Assembly (NCBI GenBank): GCA_001599815.1
Contig: BCIA01000001.1
Coordinates: 7,128,641-7,192,640 of the forward strand
Source: Furcasterigmium furcatum
Taxonomy: Eukaryota > Ascomycota > Sordariomycetes > Glomerellales > Plectosphaerellaceae
Direction: 5' to 3'
Length of the DNA stretch: 64,000 nt
This document shows, piece after piece, positions 10,093 through 21,250 of the stretch. Numbering within the stretch: position 1 is the stretch's first letter; every line of letters begins with the position of its first letter. Made by a program: the position numbers and the translations under genes. The notes beneath the pieces were generated by a model. It saw only the letters and a program-made list of their open reading frames with translations, was not told the origin of the DNA and searched no databases.

Positions 10093-11238
10093 TTAGAACC
10101 CAATCTCAATCTGTTCCTCAATCTCCGTCGTCCTGCCCATCGAAATGATACCCTTCCTCTCTGTCAGGTTGTACACAACGTTGAACAGCGTGTTCGAGTC
10201 GTTGTTGCCGAATTGCTTCCGGTTGATGGAAGCAGGGAAGCCCTTCTCGTCTTTAAACAGCTCGAGGATGGTATCAAATCCGGCCTTTGCCCCAACTTCA
10301 GGCGTAGCGAGCTCTTGCATTCGCGCGGTGCGCTTGGGCGAGTCCTCGAGCCAGAGAGGCTCAAATACACCTTCGTGCTTGAGTATGAGGTTGTTTGCGT
10401 GAACCACACGGCCGTGTTCGTCTGCCGGTAGCTCCTGGAATCCGACGCTGGTGCACTCGAGGCCGGTTGGTCCGGTGTCGTCGCCCAAGAGGATATGGCT
10501 GCTGCCGGCCAGCCCGGCGGCCTCGATCTTGTTCAACGCCTCCCTCTTGGTCCTGGACTCCAATACCGTGCGGAGTGCAAAGTGGATTGGCATGCGTTCC
10601 GGGGCCACTCCTTTGGCGCGGATACCGTTGAGGAGACACCCAACGCCGTGCTCGTTGAAGCCGATTTTGCCGATGATGCCCGCCTCCGTGATCATCTGGA
10701 AGGACGGGAGCTCCACGCCGGGGACTCCCGTGGGGTTGACACGCAGAATGATGAGGTTGGGCTTTTGCTTGCTCTTCCAGTCCCAGTTCTGCGAAAGGAA
10801 TGTCGCTCCGCCTGGGACCTTCCAGCCGAGAGTGGTGCATCCATCAACGGCATCGATGGCCATGGGCCGCCTCGAGGTCTCGTCAAACAGCCCAAATGCA
10901 ATCTCAGAGCGGATGTTGAGGATGAGAACATCGAGAGGGTCTACTTGAGCGCCCTCTGCGATGGCCTCAATTTCCTCACAGTACCGGGGGAACTTGGCCT
11001 GAAGGCTGGGCCGGAACTCGGCTGCTCGCTCGCGGACGGTAGACCATTCCAGATCGTTGAAGGCCTTGAAGAGAACCCGGTAAAAGGCTATTGATCCCGC
11101 AACCTGGGCGGAAGCTTGCTGGCCTACTGCGAGACCGATCTGGAGACTGGTCAGCCATGATTCACTTCCATTTAGTGGTGAATCAATTCAGCGGCTACTC
11201 ACCTCGCGATGGTTTCCGGTCACGGTGATGTCTAGCAT
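10093..11238 (-). CDS. Acyl-CoA:6-APA acyltransferase-like Ntn hydrolase (penDE/IAT family)
   Basis: Two exons, 11203-11238 and 10093-11139, giving 360 aa. The protein follows the isopenicillin N acyltransferase/peptidase C45 family. An N-terminal helical region (EIEAIAEGAQVDPLDVLILN) precedes DAVDGC-TTLGW, where the Gly112-Cys113 bond is the expected self-cleavage site that frees the nucleophile Cys, as at Gly102-Cys103 in penicillin acyltransferase. After it come FLSQNWDW and GKIGFNEHGVGCLLNG. Family members exchange or remove acyl groups at amide bonds. No NRPS or isopenicillin N synthase gene is nearby, so penicillin synthesis is not indicated, and an amide-hydrolysing or acyl-transfer step on another substrate is inferred. 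There is no obvious peroxisomal SKL-type tail (it ends EQIEIGF). It is divergent from the transporter gene across 420 bp. Confidence 0.84.
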
Positions 11239-11658
11239 GATTTCTTCCTGCAATGACCAACAATACCTTACTGCTTTGCAATCGCAGATAATAGATATCA
11301 AGGGGGCTCAGCCAGTGGCATTTAACCCCTGATATCGGCTTCCCTGGGTGACCCGGTAGGGCGGCTTAATCCGACACTAAAGGCACCGCTGACCCCTTTC
11401 CGTATCTGGCGCCGAACTCCGACGTCGGGCAAGACACCACCTCGGGTATCATCAGAGAGAACGGCGCTCTATCCCGACAGGATGCATCGCTCGCTTTTAG
11501 CGTCGCATGGGGCCACTTTCCCCAGATATGCGACTCGTGTACCGCAGGGGCAGTGAGTTGTTGAAGATAAAAGATGGAGCCTGGTCCGGGGAAGAATTGC
11601 CATCATCACTCGCACCACAACTCGCACCTCTCTCCTCTCGAGACACGGCCCATCCATC
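11239..11658. promoter_or_regulatory. Bidirectional promoter between the Ntn enzyme and the transporter
   Basis: 420 bp between divergent starts. AACTCCGAC lies at 11415-11423 and overlaps a perfect 10-bp palindrome, CCGACGTCGG (CCG-N4-CGG), at 11419-11428. Further ATCCGACA-like copies lie near 11372 and 11472. These match the cores in the two other cluster promoters and are good candidates for binding by the neighbouring Zn2Cys6 regulator. Confidence 0.5.
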
Positions 11659-13240
11659 ATGTTTTTCTTTTCAAAACTACGCGAGATCGTATGGGGCAAG
11701 CCAGCTGCCACCAAGGCTGAGCGTCGCTTGATCTTGAAGCTGGACATTGTGATCTTGTCTTTCTGTTGCCTCATGTACTGGGTCAACTACCTCGACCGCA
11801 TGAACCTCAACAATGCCTACGTCAGCGGTATGAGAGAGGATCTCAACTTCCAGGGCAACCAGTTGAACGTCATCAACACGAGTAAGTCATCAACAACACT
11901 CCGGTGGCGATGCAAATCGTAGCTCCTTCCGGGACCGTTGGCTGACGAGCCCAGTCTTCTACGGTGGCTATGTGCTGGGGCAGATCCCGAACAACCTCGC
12001 CCTCCAGAAGCTTCAGCCGCGCATCTACTTTCCCGCCTGCATCGTGGGCTGGGGCTTGCTGACCCTGGGCACCGCCTTCGTCAAACACCCCTGGGAGATC
12101 ATGGTCATCCGCTTCTTCCAGGCCATCTTCGAGTCGTCTACGTTCGTGGGATGCCATTATATCCTCGGGAGTTGGTACAAAGCGGATGAGCTCGGAAAGA
12201 GGACTGCCATCTTCACCAGCAGTGGTCTGGCTGGCACAATGTTCAGCGGCTTCCTTCAAGGCGGTATCCATTCGGGCCTGAGTGAGTACTCGATCCGCTA
12301 TCACTGCTGATAACAATCCCGAGGAATAGAGGTTAACTTGTTTTCTTCAGATGGCGCTCGAGGCCTCCCCGGCTGGCGATGGCTCTTCATCATCGACTTC
12401 TGCATCACCATCCCCGTTGCCATCTACGGCTTCTTCGCCTTTCCCGATACCCCTGCATCGACCAAGGCATGGTGGCTGACCGACGATGAAAAGAGACTGG
12501 CCGTCGAGCGGCTCCCCGAAATCGAGAAGAGCCGCGGCGTCCTCGGCTGGAGCCTGTTCTCCCGTGTGCTCAAGACGTGGCACTGCTGGGGCTTTGTCCT
12601 CCTCTGGATCTTCGCCAGTAACACCGAAATGTTCTCTACCAACGCCATCATGAACCTGTGGCTGTCCTCGACCGGCGATTTCTCCATCCAGCAGGTCAAC
12701 TACATCCCGACGGGCGTGGCGGGCGTGGGCATCCTCGCCACCCTGTTTCTGGGCTGGTACTCGGATTTTACCAAGCGTCACTGGCACGTCGGTGTGATCC
12801 TGTCGTTCACGGCCGTCATCTCCGGTGCCATCATGCTAAACCCCCCCTCGCGCGCGGCCAAGTTCTTTGCCCTCTTCTTCAACGGGTGCCAGTATGCGAG
12901 CCAGACCGTTCTTTTTGCCTGGGCAAACGCGGTCACTCGCGATGACGACGCGAAGCGCGGTGTCATTCTCGGGGCCATGAACACGTTTGCCATCGCCGTG
13001 TACATGTTCTGGTCACTGCTATTCTACAGCGCGACTCAAGCTCCGGACTGGACGGAGGGCAGCATCGCCATGATGTGCATGGGATCGGCCCTTCTGATCA
13101 CGACTGGCGGCGTCTGGTATCTCCAGCGGCGAGACCGGCAGAGGGTCGAGGTCGTGGATGCCCCGAGCTCGATCATCAGCGCCAACGAGGAGAAGGGGAT
13201 GAATGACTCGGCAGTTGGATCAAAGCCCGTCTCCGGGTAG
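11659..13240 (+). CDS. MFS transporter of the Dal5 / anion:cation symporter (ACS) family
   Basis: Three exons: 11659-11881, 11955-12281 and 12351-13240, giving 479 aa. It has about 12 hydrophobic segments. TM1 is followed by YWVNYLDRMNLNNAYVSGM, the ACS/allantoate-permease signature (YxxNYLDR.N). Later segments include GYVLGQIPNNLALQKL, FFQAIFESSTFVGCHYILG (the long TM4 motif), PGWRWLFIIDF and QVNYIPTGVAGVGILATLFL. Plasma-membrane proton symport of a small carboxylate or ureide-like compound (allantoate, nicotinate, tartrate and similar in known relatives) is expected. Its place between the Ntn enzyme and the regulator suggests that it imports the cluster's substrate. Confidence 0.88.
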
Positions 13241-13606
13241 AGGAGGGTCAGACTGCAAAGTCCAGGTGTTTGGAACGGGGCCCAGAAGCACGGGCGCATT
13301 AAATATTTCCCTTCTGCTCACAGGACGAATGTTTTTGCTCTGCCATCGTACTAAATTGAGGTCGTTTTGTCGTATCAGTGAAGCATGCATCTAGACGGGT
13401 TTGCGTAATAAGAAGAACCGAAGTCGGGATATCCGAGCTCCCACTCCCATTAAAACGATAGTACCACTCCCTCCGTAACCCCCTTGCCGTCGTACTAGTA
13501 CCTCCCACTCCCCTCGCCTCTTATCACCCAACCTCTCTCATCTCTAGCCTCAGTTCCGAAGGCTCACCCTTCTCACGATATGGTATCTTGAAAATTGTAT
13601 GACGCA
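13241..13606 (+). promoter_or_regulatory. Intergenic region upstream of the double regulator
   Basis: 366 bp holding the transporter 3' end and the regulator promoter. AAGTCGGGATATCCGAGC near 13421 contains inverted CGG/CCG triplets, which could allow autoregulation. Exact AACTCCGAC is absent. No gene is seen. Confidence 0.3.
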
Positions 13607-16600
13607 ATGGTACGGAGCACGCGGTCTTCCTACTCATGTGCTCGATGCTACAAGAGGAAGAAGAAGGTATGGCCTCCGAGGTTCCAGTCGCCTCCCAGGA
13701 GTCTTATCACTGATTGAGTCCACCGCAGTGTGACCGTCGCTACCCGTCCTGCTCGCAGTGCGCCACTGCAAATGCGCAATGCCAGGGTCTCGATCGGGGC
13801 TCCGAGGCGGAGGTTCCCCGCAGGTATGCGCTGAATCGCCTCCGGGCGCCAGGGCACACGTTCCCTCGCTGATATCTTCGGACGCAGTCTTATATCCTAC
13901 TTGGAAGATGCGGTTGCTCAATTAGAGCTAGAGAGAGAAAGCTCAGGGTTGCTCCGGCCAAACGCAGAGCTAGAGCCCGTCATCTTGCCGCCCCAGGAGC
14001 ATCATGCCATGACCTCACCGACTTCGGCCCTTGACGCGACTACTGCCTGCGGGATAGCATCCACGTTGGCGAAGCAAACTGCACCGGCAATGTTCTTGAG
14101 CCGAGACTCACGACTGGCTCTGCCGTACTATCGGGCCTTCTTCCTCGGAGCAGAACTCCCGTTTCCTCTAGCATTTCAGGAGCGGCGGACAGTCAACGTC
14201 CCTACCAGCGGTGGCGCGGTCACACAATTGCCACCAGAAGTCGCAGACCAGTTGATGGCAGTATACAACGACCGTATTCTGCCACAATACCCATTGTTTC
14301 TGAGACGAGAGATACACGACATGTTCCAGCGCTTCAAGTCTTCCAGCCAGAGCCACAGGCCGCCTGCAACACCAGATGAGCAGTTCATGGTCTGTATGAT
14401 GATGGCGATTGCAACACTGACGTCCAAGGCCCGCGACTACCGGAAGTTGGTTGCCGTGGCCGAGTCTCTGAGGCGGGATGCCTTTGGTCACGTTGACTTG
14501 AGCATTCGTACCACCAAGCCAACAATCACGACGATCCAGCAGCTATTGCTCCTCGCTCAGTACGGCTTCCTGCTCCCGGCCTCCACAAATCTGTGGCAGG
14601 TTGTTGGCGATGCAACGAGAATTGCACTGGAACTGGGTCTTCATCAGGATATGCCCGGTCCCTGCGAACTCCTTGACGGGGCCGGTGCATATACTAGGAG
14701 ACGGATTTACTTGACGGTAAGTCCCCCGTGGATAAGCTATGTTCAGATCGCTGATTCCAGGTGTAGCTGTACTCCATGGAGAGATCGGTCGCCATCACCT
14801 CCCATCGGCCGTTCGCAATCGCTGGAGACCAACTTCATGTTTCCTTTCCTCTCGCGCAGGACGACCCCAGTTTCCCAGACCAGGCACTCGAGCAAACAGC
14901 AGAGGAGACCCCGAATCAACAGCATGCGAATCAGAATGCACATGTCCCCTTTTCTGACGGCATTCGATTCCTTCGGCTGCTGGCGGAAACTTGTTCGGTC
15001 AACATTGGCATGCGGCCCATCCCAAACTCCCAGCTCTCACATGAGAGCTGGCTTGCTGACATGGAAACACGGATTCTTGAGATCAAGGACTCCTTGGAAA
15101 CGACGAAGAGGCATGACTTGATGGTACGGCATGCCATGATGATCCTCCACATGCCGTGCGCGCGCAATCCGAGCCCGAATGACACCTCGGTGCTGAAGTA
15201 TTTCGACGCCGCAGTTCAAGTCGCAAAGGGCTATTGGGATCTGATCGAGTCAAATGACCTGGACAATCCATGGCATGCGACGCATCACTCTTACGAAGCA
15301 GGAATTCTCATATTGTACGGCCTCTGTCACCACCGGGCTCTCATACACAGGCAGTACTCCATGACTCAGGTCTTTGAGGTCGTCCATCAGGTGTCTGGAC
15401 TTTTCGTGAGTAAACAGCAGGCGTATAGTCGGAAGGATATCGACTGACCTGGGTAGATTCTTCTGGTCAAGCAGTGGCCGGCGGCCCAGCAGTGCGGCAT
15501 GCTGTTTGACCGACTACGGAAAGGGGCCCTGACCTTCTTCCGAGAAGAAGGATCCCCCGACAACAGCCTCGAAGCCAGACAGTTGAAGGACCTAGTATTC
15601 AGAGAGAACGCGGACTTGCTGTATGCCCGCGAACAGCCATCCACTACAATTAGCCAGAGCTCGTTCGAGTCCATGTTTCCAGACTTCGAGAACGATCCTC
15701 TCTCGCTCGCCGATAGCGCCGATCTGCTGGGCTTCTTCGACCTGTTCGGCACAGGGGACCTAGACAGTTTCAGTCCAACATTGATGGAGGATCAAGGGGC
15801 GCAGCAGGATATGCTGCAAGCCTCAGAAACGACTCCGGGCCGTGTCTTCGTGGAACCTCGACAATCAGCCGGAGGAGCTATTGACGAATCCCAGTTGAGG
15901 ACCGCTATGGAGAAACTGCCAGTGTGCTCCCACTGCAAGAAGAGGAGGATCAAATGCGACACGGACCTACCGGCGTGTCGGAATTGCAAAAGATTGCGGA
16001 AAGACTGCTCATATTGGGATGCTGCTCTGAGCGAGGAGATCCCACGCAAGTAAGTAACCCCTGGGCAAGAGGGTCGCAGAAAGATGGCCGCCCTCGGAAT
16101 GACCATGTCGACCAGACTTCAAATGAAGCCTGCGATATTTGAGATGGCCACTCTTTTTACGTGAGAAAATCGACATGGCCTCTCAATAAAGTGAAGGCAA
16201 TTTCGAGGAACGACTCATCGACTAATAATCACTTGAAAGAATACCTCTCTGGATGGCAATCTAGCTGGGCCGGCCATCTACTCTTGCGGCCCTTGTGCCT
16301 GGCAGAACGTTATTGGGACGTCTCAAAGCTGACATGATCAAAGGCATATCCACGCTCTACAGCAGCATGTCGAGAATCTGATGCAGGAAATCGAACGGTC
16401 TTCTTCGTTTACAGAGCCTCCATCTACCATCCCTAATCTAATCAACAACATCACAACGCCGGGTCTAGGCTTACCAGGCATTATGGATAACGGCCGTCTT
16501 TCTAGGCAGACTTTGCCGAACATCTTGTGCGCAGCTCTGCCCAACTCCGACGACTCCCTGGACCTTGTGTTTTTCGGAGCCACCAGCTTGTTCTCCCGTC

Positions 16601-17931
16601 TTGCGGGCAAGATTGGCGGTGAAGCTCCTCTGCTAGATGAGGCAAGACCTGTCCCTCCATCGAGCCTACTGGAGAAAGTCCGCGGCTCCCTCGTCATCGA
16701 TGAGGCAGCCGACATCCCGCAAGCCGAAGCAGAGAACCTAGCGTGGCTCTACTATCGGTGCATTGAACTCACTCACCCGATCCTAGGTCAGGATCTCATC
16801 GGAGACACGCTTGCTCAAATCTACGTTAACAGCTCCTCATCCGAAAATGACGGCGATACAGCTGCTGCCCGAACGCGGTTTTACCTGATTCTCGCGATAT
16901 CCCTAGCCCTGCTGAGCGCCCAGGACCAAAGGTTGGAGCTGGTGGCCGATGCATACTTTCGCAAAGCAGCCACCCTAGGATACTCGAGCGATCAGTTTGT
17001 GCACCCGACACTGCCGTCACTGCAAATGTTGATCCTGATTTGCGTCTATGCGTGGATCCGTCCCAGCTCCACTGACATCTGGAGGGTCCTGGGCCACGCA
17101 TCTCGGATGTGCCTGGACATGATCGAGGTACAGGGGTCCGGCACGATGAAAGAGTCTGCCGACACTGCGGTGCCGCATCGGACTCTATACACTCTCGAGA
17201 CGGAGGTGGCCATCTCTTTCGGGCGGCCGTCTCAGCTCCCCAACGGCCAGGACATCCCGGCGTATGCGGCGGAGCCGAGCTCTACGGCAGCAAGCGACCT
17301 CTCGACGATGGTGTACAATCTAGCTCGACTTCAGAGCCGCTTCCATAGACATGTGATTGGCAATGAATGGGCCGTGTCGGGCCAGGACAATATTGGCGGA
17401 TCGGACCTAGCCGGTGCCCTCTGGATGGCAACGTGCGTTCAAGACATCAAGACATGGCTGCCGGACTGGAACGCCCAGGTCGACGCCATTTTCGCCAGGC
17501 CCTCCCCGCCGCCGAGGGCCGGGGATGCGCGGGCTCCGCTACGGCTCTTCGGCGAGCTCAAGCAGGCGGAGGCACTACTGCTCGCGAAGCTGGCAACCGA
17601 CCGTCATGGCCAGGCGCTCGTGTCGGGCGAAGACGAGATTGATGCGTGCCGCCAGCTCTTGCGCGCGGCGGACAGCCTGCGGCGGGAGACGGCCGGAACG
17701 TCGGGGCAGATGGGCTTCCTCTTCGAAATCACCTGGACGCGCGCACATGCCGTGTTCACCGCGGCCGTGGTGTTGTTGCAGCATGCGCAGGTTGGTTCCC
17801 TCCTGGATCCGGAGACGCAACGGCTCGTCCGGGCTGGGAGCGACATTCTGGCCTCCAGAGAGGATACCATGGGTCTTGCTCAGTATGTGCGGAAGATGTA
17901 CGAATCTAGTCCGTTGTCCATGCTCGGCTGA
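13607..17931 (+). CDS. Double Zn2Cys6 transcription factor: two complete regulators in one open frame
   Basis: Exons 13607-13666, 13729-13823, 13888-14716, 14767-15405, 15457-16049 and 16344-17931 keep one frame, giving 1,267 aa. The first DNA-binding domain is CARCYKRKKKCDRRYPSC...C...C (C-x2-C-x6-C-x6-C-x2-C-x6-C, about residues 11-38). It is followed by a coiled coil, a fungal-specific regulator domain (about 140-450) and an acidic-aromatic stretch (LLGFFDLFGTGDLDSFSP) like an activation domain. Without any stop codon the same exon continues into a second finger, CSHCKKRRIKCDTDLPAC...C...C (about 698-725), then a linker (HIHALQQHVENLMQEIER) and a second fungal-specific domain ending at 17931. 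If instead there are two genes, the second would start at ATG 15907 (576 aa) with no intergenic space, and the first would need an unseen stop or alternative splice. It probably controls the adjacent cluster. The domains are certain; the fusion is strongly supported by the open frame but needs transcript evidence. Confidence 0.8.
16050..16343 (+). other. Long (294 nt) intron after the second zinc finger of the double regulator
   Basis: The donor GTAAGT follows the Pro-Arg-Lys end of the second finger, and the acceptor AAAG precedes the HIHALQQHVENL linker. Splicing is in phase and restores the usual finger-linker junction. It is four to six times longer than the other introns of the gene (about 50-65 nt), so it might hide an alternative exon, an alternative end of the first regulator, or a promoter for the second. 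Confidence 0.6.
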
Positions 17932-18204
17932 GCAGGGGACTTGGCCAGACGGCCCTCAGATACCACTCGCTTGCCTGGCGGGCGCGATAGTTTGCGGCCG
18001 GCCTCGATATTGTTTGACCTCATTTCTTCATTATTGAGCCCCCGAGCCCTCTGCTTCTGCAGTGGTGACTGTCCAAGGAGTATTGACCAAGTGTACAAGC
18101 GGGTATGCTTCACCAGACAGCCCGAGTCTTCTGGTGCTCAGGTAATCGTACAGCGGGCTCAAATTCGCCCCATATGCCTCTCTCTAGTCCAGTCTATTTG
18201 CATC

Positions 18205-19137
18205 TCAGGCCGAGGCAGCCTCGCCCTTTTGCGCCTTAAGCTTCTCCTCGAACTTGGCAAACTCCTGGAGGGAGATTTCCTCCTCCTGGTCCAGGACCTG
18301 GTGCACACCCTTGACCTCCTCGATCTGCAGGAGTAGTTAGCGAGTGTTGGTGGAAGACGGGGCGCCTCTAGGGTGACTCACATAGTGCATCAGCATGCCC
18401 TCAATGCCGTTCTTCAGCGTCACCGTGCTCGAGTCGCAGGTCCTGCACGCCCCGCGGAGCTTGAGCATGACCTGACCGTCCTCGAAGCCGCGGAACTCAA
18501 TGTCGCCGCCGTCCTCCTGGATAGCGGGGCGGATCCTCGTCTCGAGCAGCTCCTTGATCATGCCGACGACCTCGCTGTCGTTCTCGTTGTAGGCGAGGGA
18601 GTCCTCCTCCTCGGCGGCGGCGCCGTCGCCCTTTTCAGAGGAGACCTGGACGATCTGCTGGCCGGAGGTGATGGCCTCGGTGATGAGGGCGAAGATCTCG
18701 GCGCGGACGTGGGCCCAGTTGGCGTCTGCTGCCTTGGTAACGGTGATGAAGTCTGCGCCATAGAAGACAGAGGTGACGCCGTCGATGGCCATGAGCTGGG
18801 CGGCCAGTGGAGAGGGGTACGGGGGCGCGATGGTGGAGCGCGGGGAGAGGTATTCGATGAAGGGGCTCGAGATGCCCTCGGGAAGGACTCGGTGGTTGGG
18901 GAGGAACTTGAGGGCGTCGGGGTTGGGCGTTGTCTCGGTCTGGATGAAGATTGTGCGACGTTGGGACTGGAGGGGAGATGGCGCAGGGGCGGTCCGCCTC
19001 AGTGTCCGCCGGGGGGAGGGCGCGATGGATGGCAGGGCGGCGGATTGTGTTGTGAATGTTCTGGTCGTCTGGCGCAGGACGGATGCGCGGGCAGGCCGGG
19101 CGAGGGCGCCCAGGACACGAGTGGCGCGGGCGGACAT
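18205..19137 (-). CDS. NFU1: Mitochondrial iron-sulfur scaffold/carrier NFU1
   Basis: Two exons, 18382-19137 and 18205-18324 (57 nt intron), giving 291 aa. The Arg/Ser/Thr-rich start (MSARATRVLGALARPARAS) is a mitochondrial presequence. The Nfu N-domain (RTIFIQTETTPNPDALKFLP...IDGVTSVFYGADFITVTK) is followed by a NifU-like C-domain with the cluster-binding pair C231-R-T-C234 (RGACRTCDSSTVTLKNGIEG). The second exon completes the helix (IEEVKGVHQVLDQ) and the tail. NFU1 passes 4Fe-4S clusters to lipoate synthase and respiratory enzymes in the matrix. It has normal length for fungi and no anomalies. It lies 272 bp downstream of the regulator's end, 3' ends facing. Confidence 0.95.
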
Positions 19138-20215
19138 TGTGTGATTTCTTCGACGTGCGGTTCGGCTGATGAGAAGCTAATCTATCAGGGTGTCGTCGTA
19201 GGCGTGATCCTCATAGAATGCGCCGCAGGGTTTGGTGGTGGGAGGATTCAAGGTGTTGGTTGAGGTCGAGGATGTCGAAAATCCGGGGTCCGAGGCGGGA
19301 CCGAGCCTTTTCGCCGCTGGGTTCACTGCCGAAGCTCGCATTACCAATCCGACTTGCAATGACGCAAATTTCTTATTTCCAGGACTCCACCGCGGCTAAC
19401 ACCCGTCGAAAGCCGAGTTCGACATGTAAGTCGCGCTTTCAGGCAAGAATCGACGGAAGCATTGAGAAATTGTACTGCCGAGTCAATTATCTGTGGTGGG
19501 ATCTGTTGGATTTCGAAGACATAGCACTGAGACGACCTTCATGACACTGCGCCCAAGTACTGGACCAGATACATCATGCTATCGATCCTACGACCTTCAG
19601 TCCTAACACATTTGACACGTTCACTCTCCTTCAGAATCAACTTTGCGGAAAGTTTTACTACGTCAAGTTGCAGTCTTTGAATGAAGCCGAAGGATGGGTA
19701 TGAAGTTTGTTGATGTATTGATGTAAACCATCCACACTCTGAGTATTGCCGAGGTAGAACCTGGACTCTGAACGCATGTAGGGAGGGCGTCGGCCTTCTT
19801 TGGCAGAAAAGAATCTTGGAGAGTAAGCAGAAACCGCACTACACTCATTCAATTCATGGATACAACCTGGCAATTTCAGCCTCGATACACCTCTGCATGC
19901 ACATCGATCTCACCTCAGACCGAGCAGCAGCCGATCTGCTGAACCCAGGCAGATTGGCCCCACAAGAGCTCAGGTGGCAGCAGCCCAAAACGCGGGGAGC
20001 ACCCGTGGACCCATGCAGGAACGTCGTCACTGCTGAACTTTTTTTCAGCGCCTGGGAGGTACGTACTTCAACACTTCCCACTGCCGACACTGGAGAAGTC
20101 CGCGCAATTTCGACCGCTCCTCCACCACTCTGTACATCACTCTATCGTTGCATTCAAAGCGTTATCACTTGTCGCATTGTTTACAGTCATCCTTTAACTT
20201 GCGCTGCATTTCACC
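19138..20215. promoter_or_regulatory. Divergent promoter region between NFU1 and the HIT-finger gene
   Basis: 1.08 kb without a supported gene. Open frames at 19218-19544 and on the opposite strand are short and lack motifs. A (C/T)-rich stretch near 20060-20215 precedes the HIT-finger ATG. Nothing else is recognised. Confidence 0.4.
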
Positions 20216-21191
20216 ATGCCTCCCGAGACACCAGCTCCAACGATAGACGACGCGCCGGGTGCAGCTGGCGACGCGATGGAGGTAGATGCCTCAACCGCCC
20301 AGCCATCGCAAGCCGCAACGGACGGGACGAACGGAATTCAGGGTCCTTCTGGAGACCTGCCTGCAACGGCATCGCCAGAGAATAAGGCCGCGACAGCCTC
20401 TCAGTCCATAGCAACGCTCCCGGCGACAGACGAGCCTGCAGAACAGACCCAACCCACGTCGAAGCCGCTCTGCGGTATCTGCAACGACAATCCAGGAAAG
20501 TACAAGTGTACACGATGCAAACTACCATTGTAAGTTATCAAGAATCGCCATTATTCATCATTGAAAAAAATGCTGTACCTATGCTCGAGGCGAGCCCTCG
20601 CCTCGAATGCAACAATATATACCATGCTAACGCCCAGTGTCCAGCTGCTCCGTCGCATGCAACAAAGTCCACCGTGAAAACCACCCTCCCGACCCTGATC
20701 CTCCGGCCGACGCCGACTCGAATCGCACAAACGTTGCCTCTGCGGACACGGCCCTTCCCGCCTCCACGGCACCAGACCCAAGGAACCCCTTTAGCAGCCT
20801 CGACACGTCAGAACATCTCCAGTACCTCTTCAAACGATACCCCAGCCTCCCGCAGCAACTCCGCGCCATCGGCGCCCAGACCGATCCTCCTGCCGAAGCA
20901 CAGCCCGGAAGTCTCAAAGAGGCTCTCCTTGCACAAGCGGCTGCGGTTGGCAAGCCCAGGAAAGAGCAGTGGAATCATGACGTCGGTATTCGGAAGGGCA
21001 AAGACGCCCTGCGAAAGGCCCGCAGGGCTGAGGGAGATGTCGGCCGGGGGATCAGGGAGTATACCGAGCTCATCGTCCACCTGACCTCGCAGGACGCTCG
21101 GAATAGGGAGGCCGAGGCGCTGCTCAGGAGTCAAGCGGCGCAGCGCGACACCGATCTCATCCGGAAGTTGCTTGAAGAGGAGAAGCGGTGA
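20216..21191 (+). CDS. HIT-type zinc finger protein (Hit1/ZNHIT-like)
   Basis: Two exons, 20216-20529 and 20645-21191, giving 286 aa. The intron lies inside the finger. The acceptor chosen (TGTCCAG) keeps frame and gives CGICNDNPGKYKC-x2-C-LPF-CSVAC-x7-H, the zf-HIT pattern (Cys pairs followed by Cys/His). The acceptor nine bases upstream would run into a stop. The first 80 residues are acidic, Ala/Thr-rich and disordered. The C-terminus is helical and charged (DLIRKLLEEEKR). Family members such as yeast Hit1 assist box C/D snoRNP assembly, and others sit in chromatin remodelers. The exact orthologue is not resolved. Its stop is only 59 bp from the stop of the next, opposing gene, so 3' UTRs probably overlap. 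Confidence 0.82.
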
Positions 21192-21250
21192 TCGACGAGG
21201 GCCCCTTCTGTGTACCATCCATCCTTCCTTCCCAGAGTTGCATAACCCGA

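Noticed and set aside
10093..11238. Penicillin biosynthesis cluster
   Set aside because: Only the acyltransferase-like enzyme is present. There is no NRPS, IPNS or CoA ligase in the window, and the neighbours are catabolic in type.
18373..19263. Plus-strand frame of 296 codons over NFU1
   Set aside because: Mirror frame of a certain gene; composition (Gly, Asp, Glu, Val) is typical of an antisense shadow.
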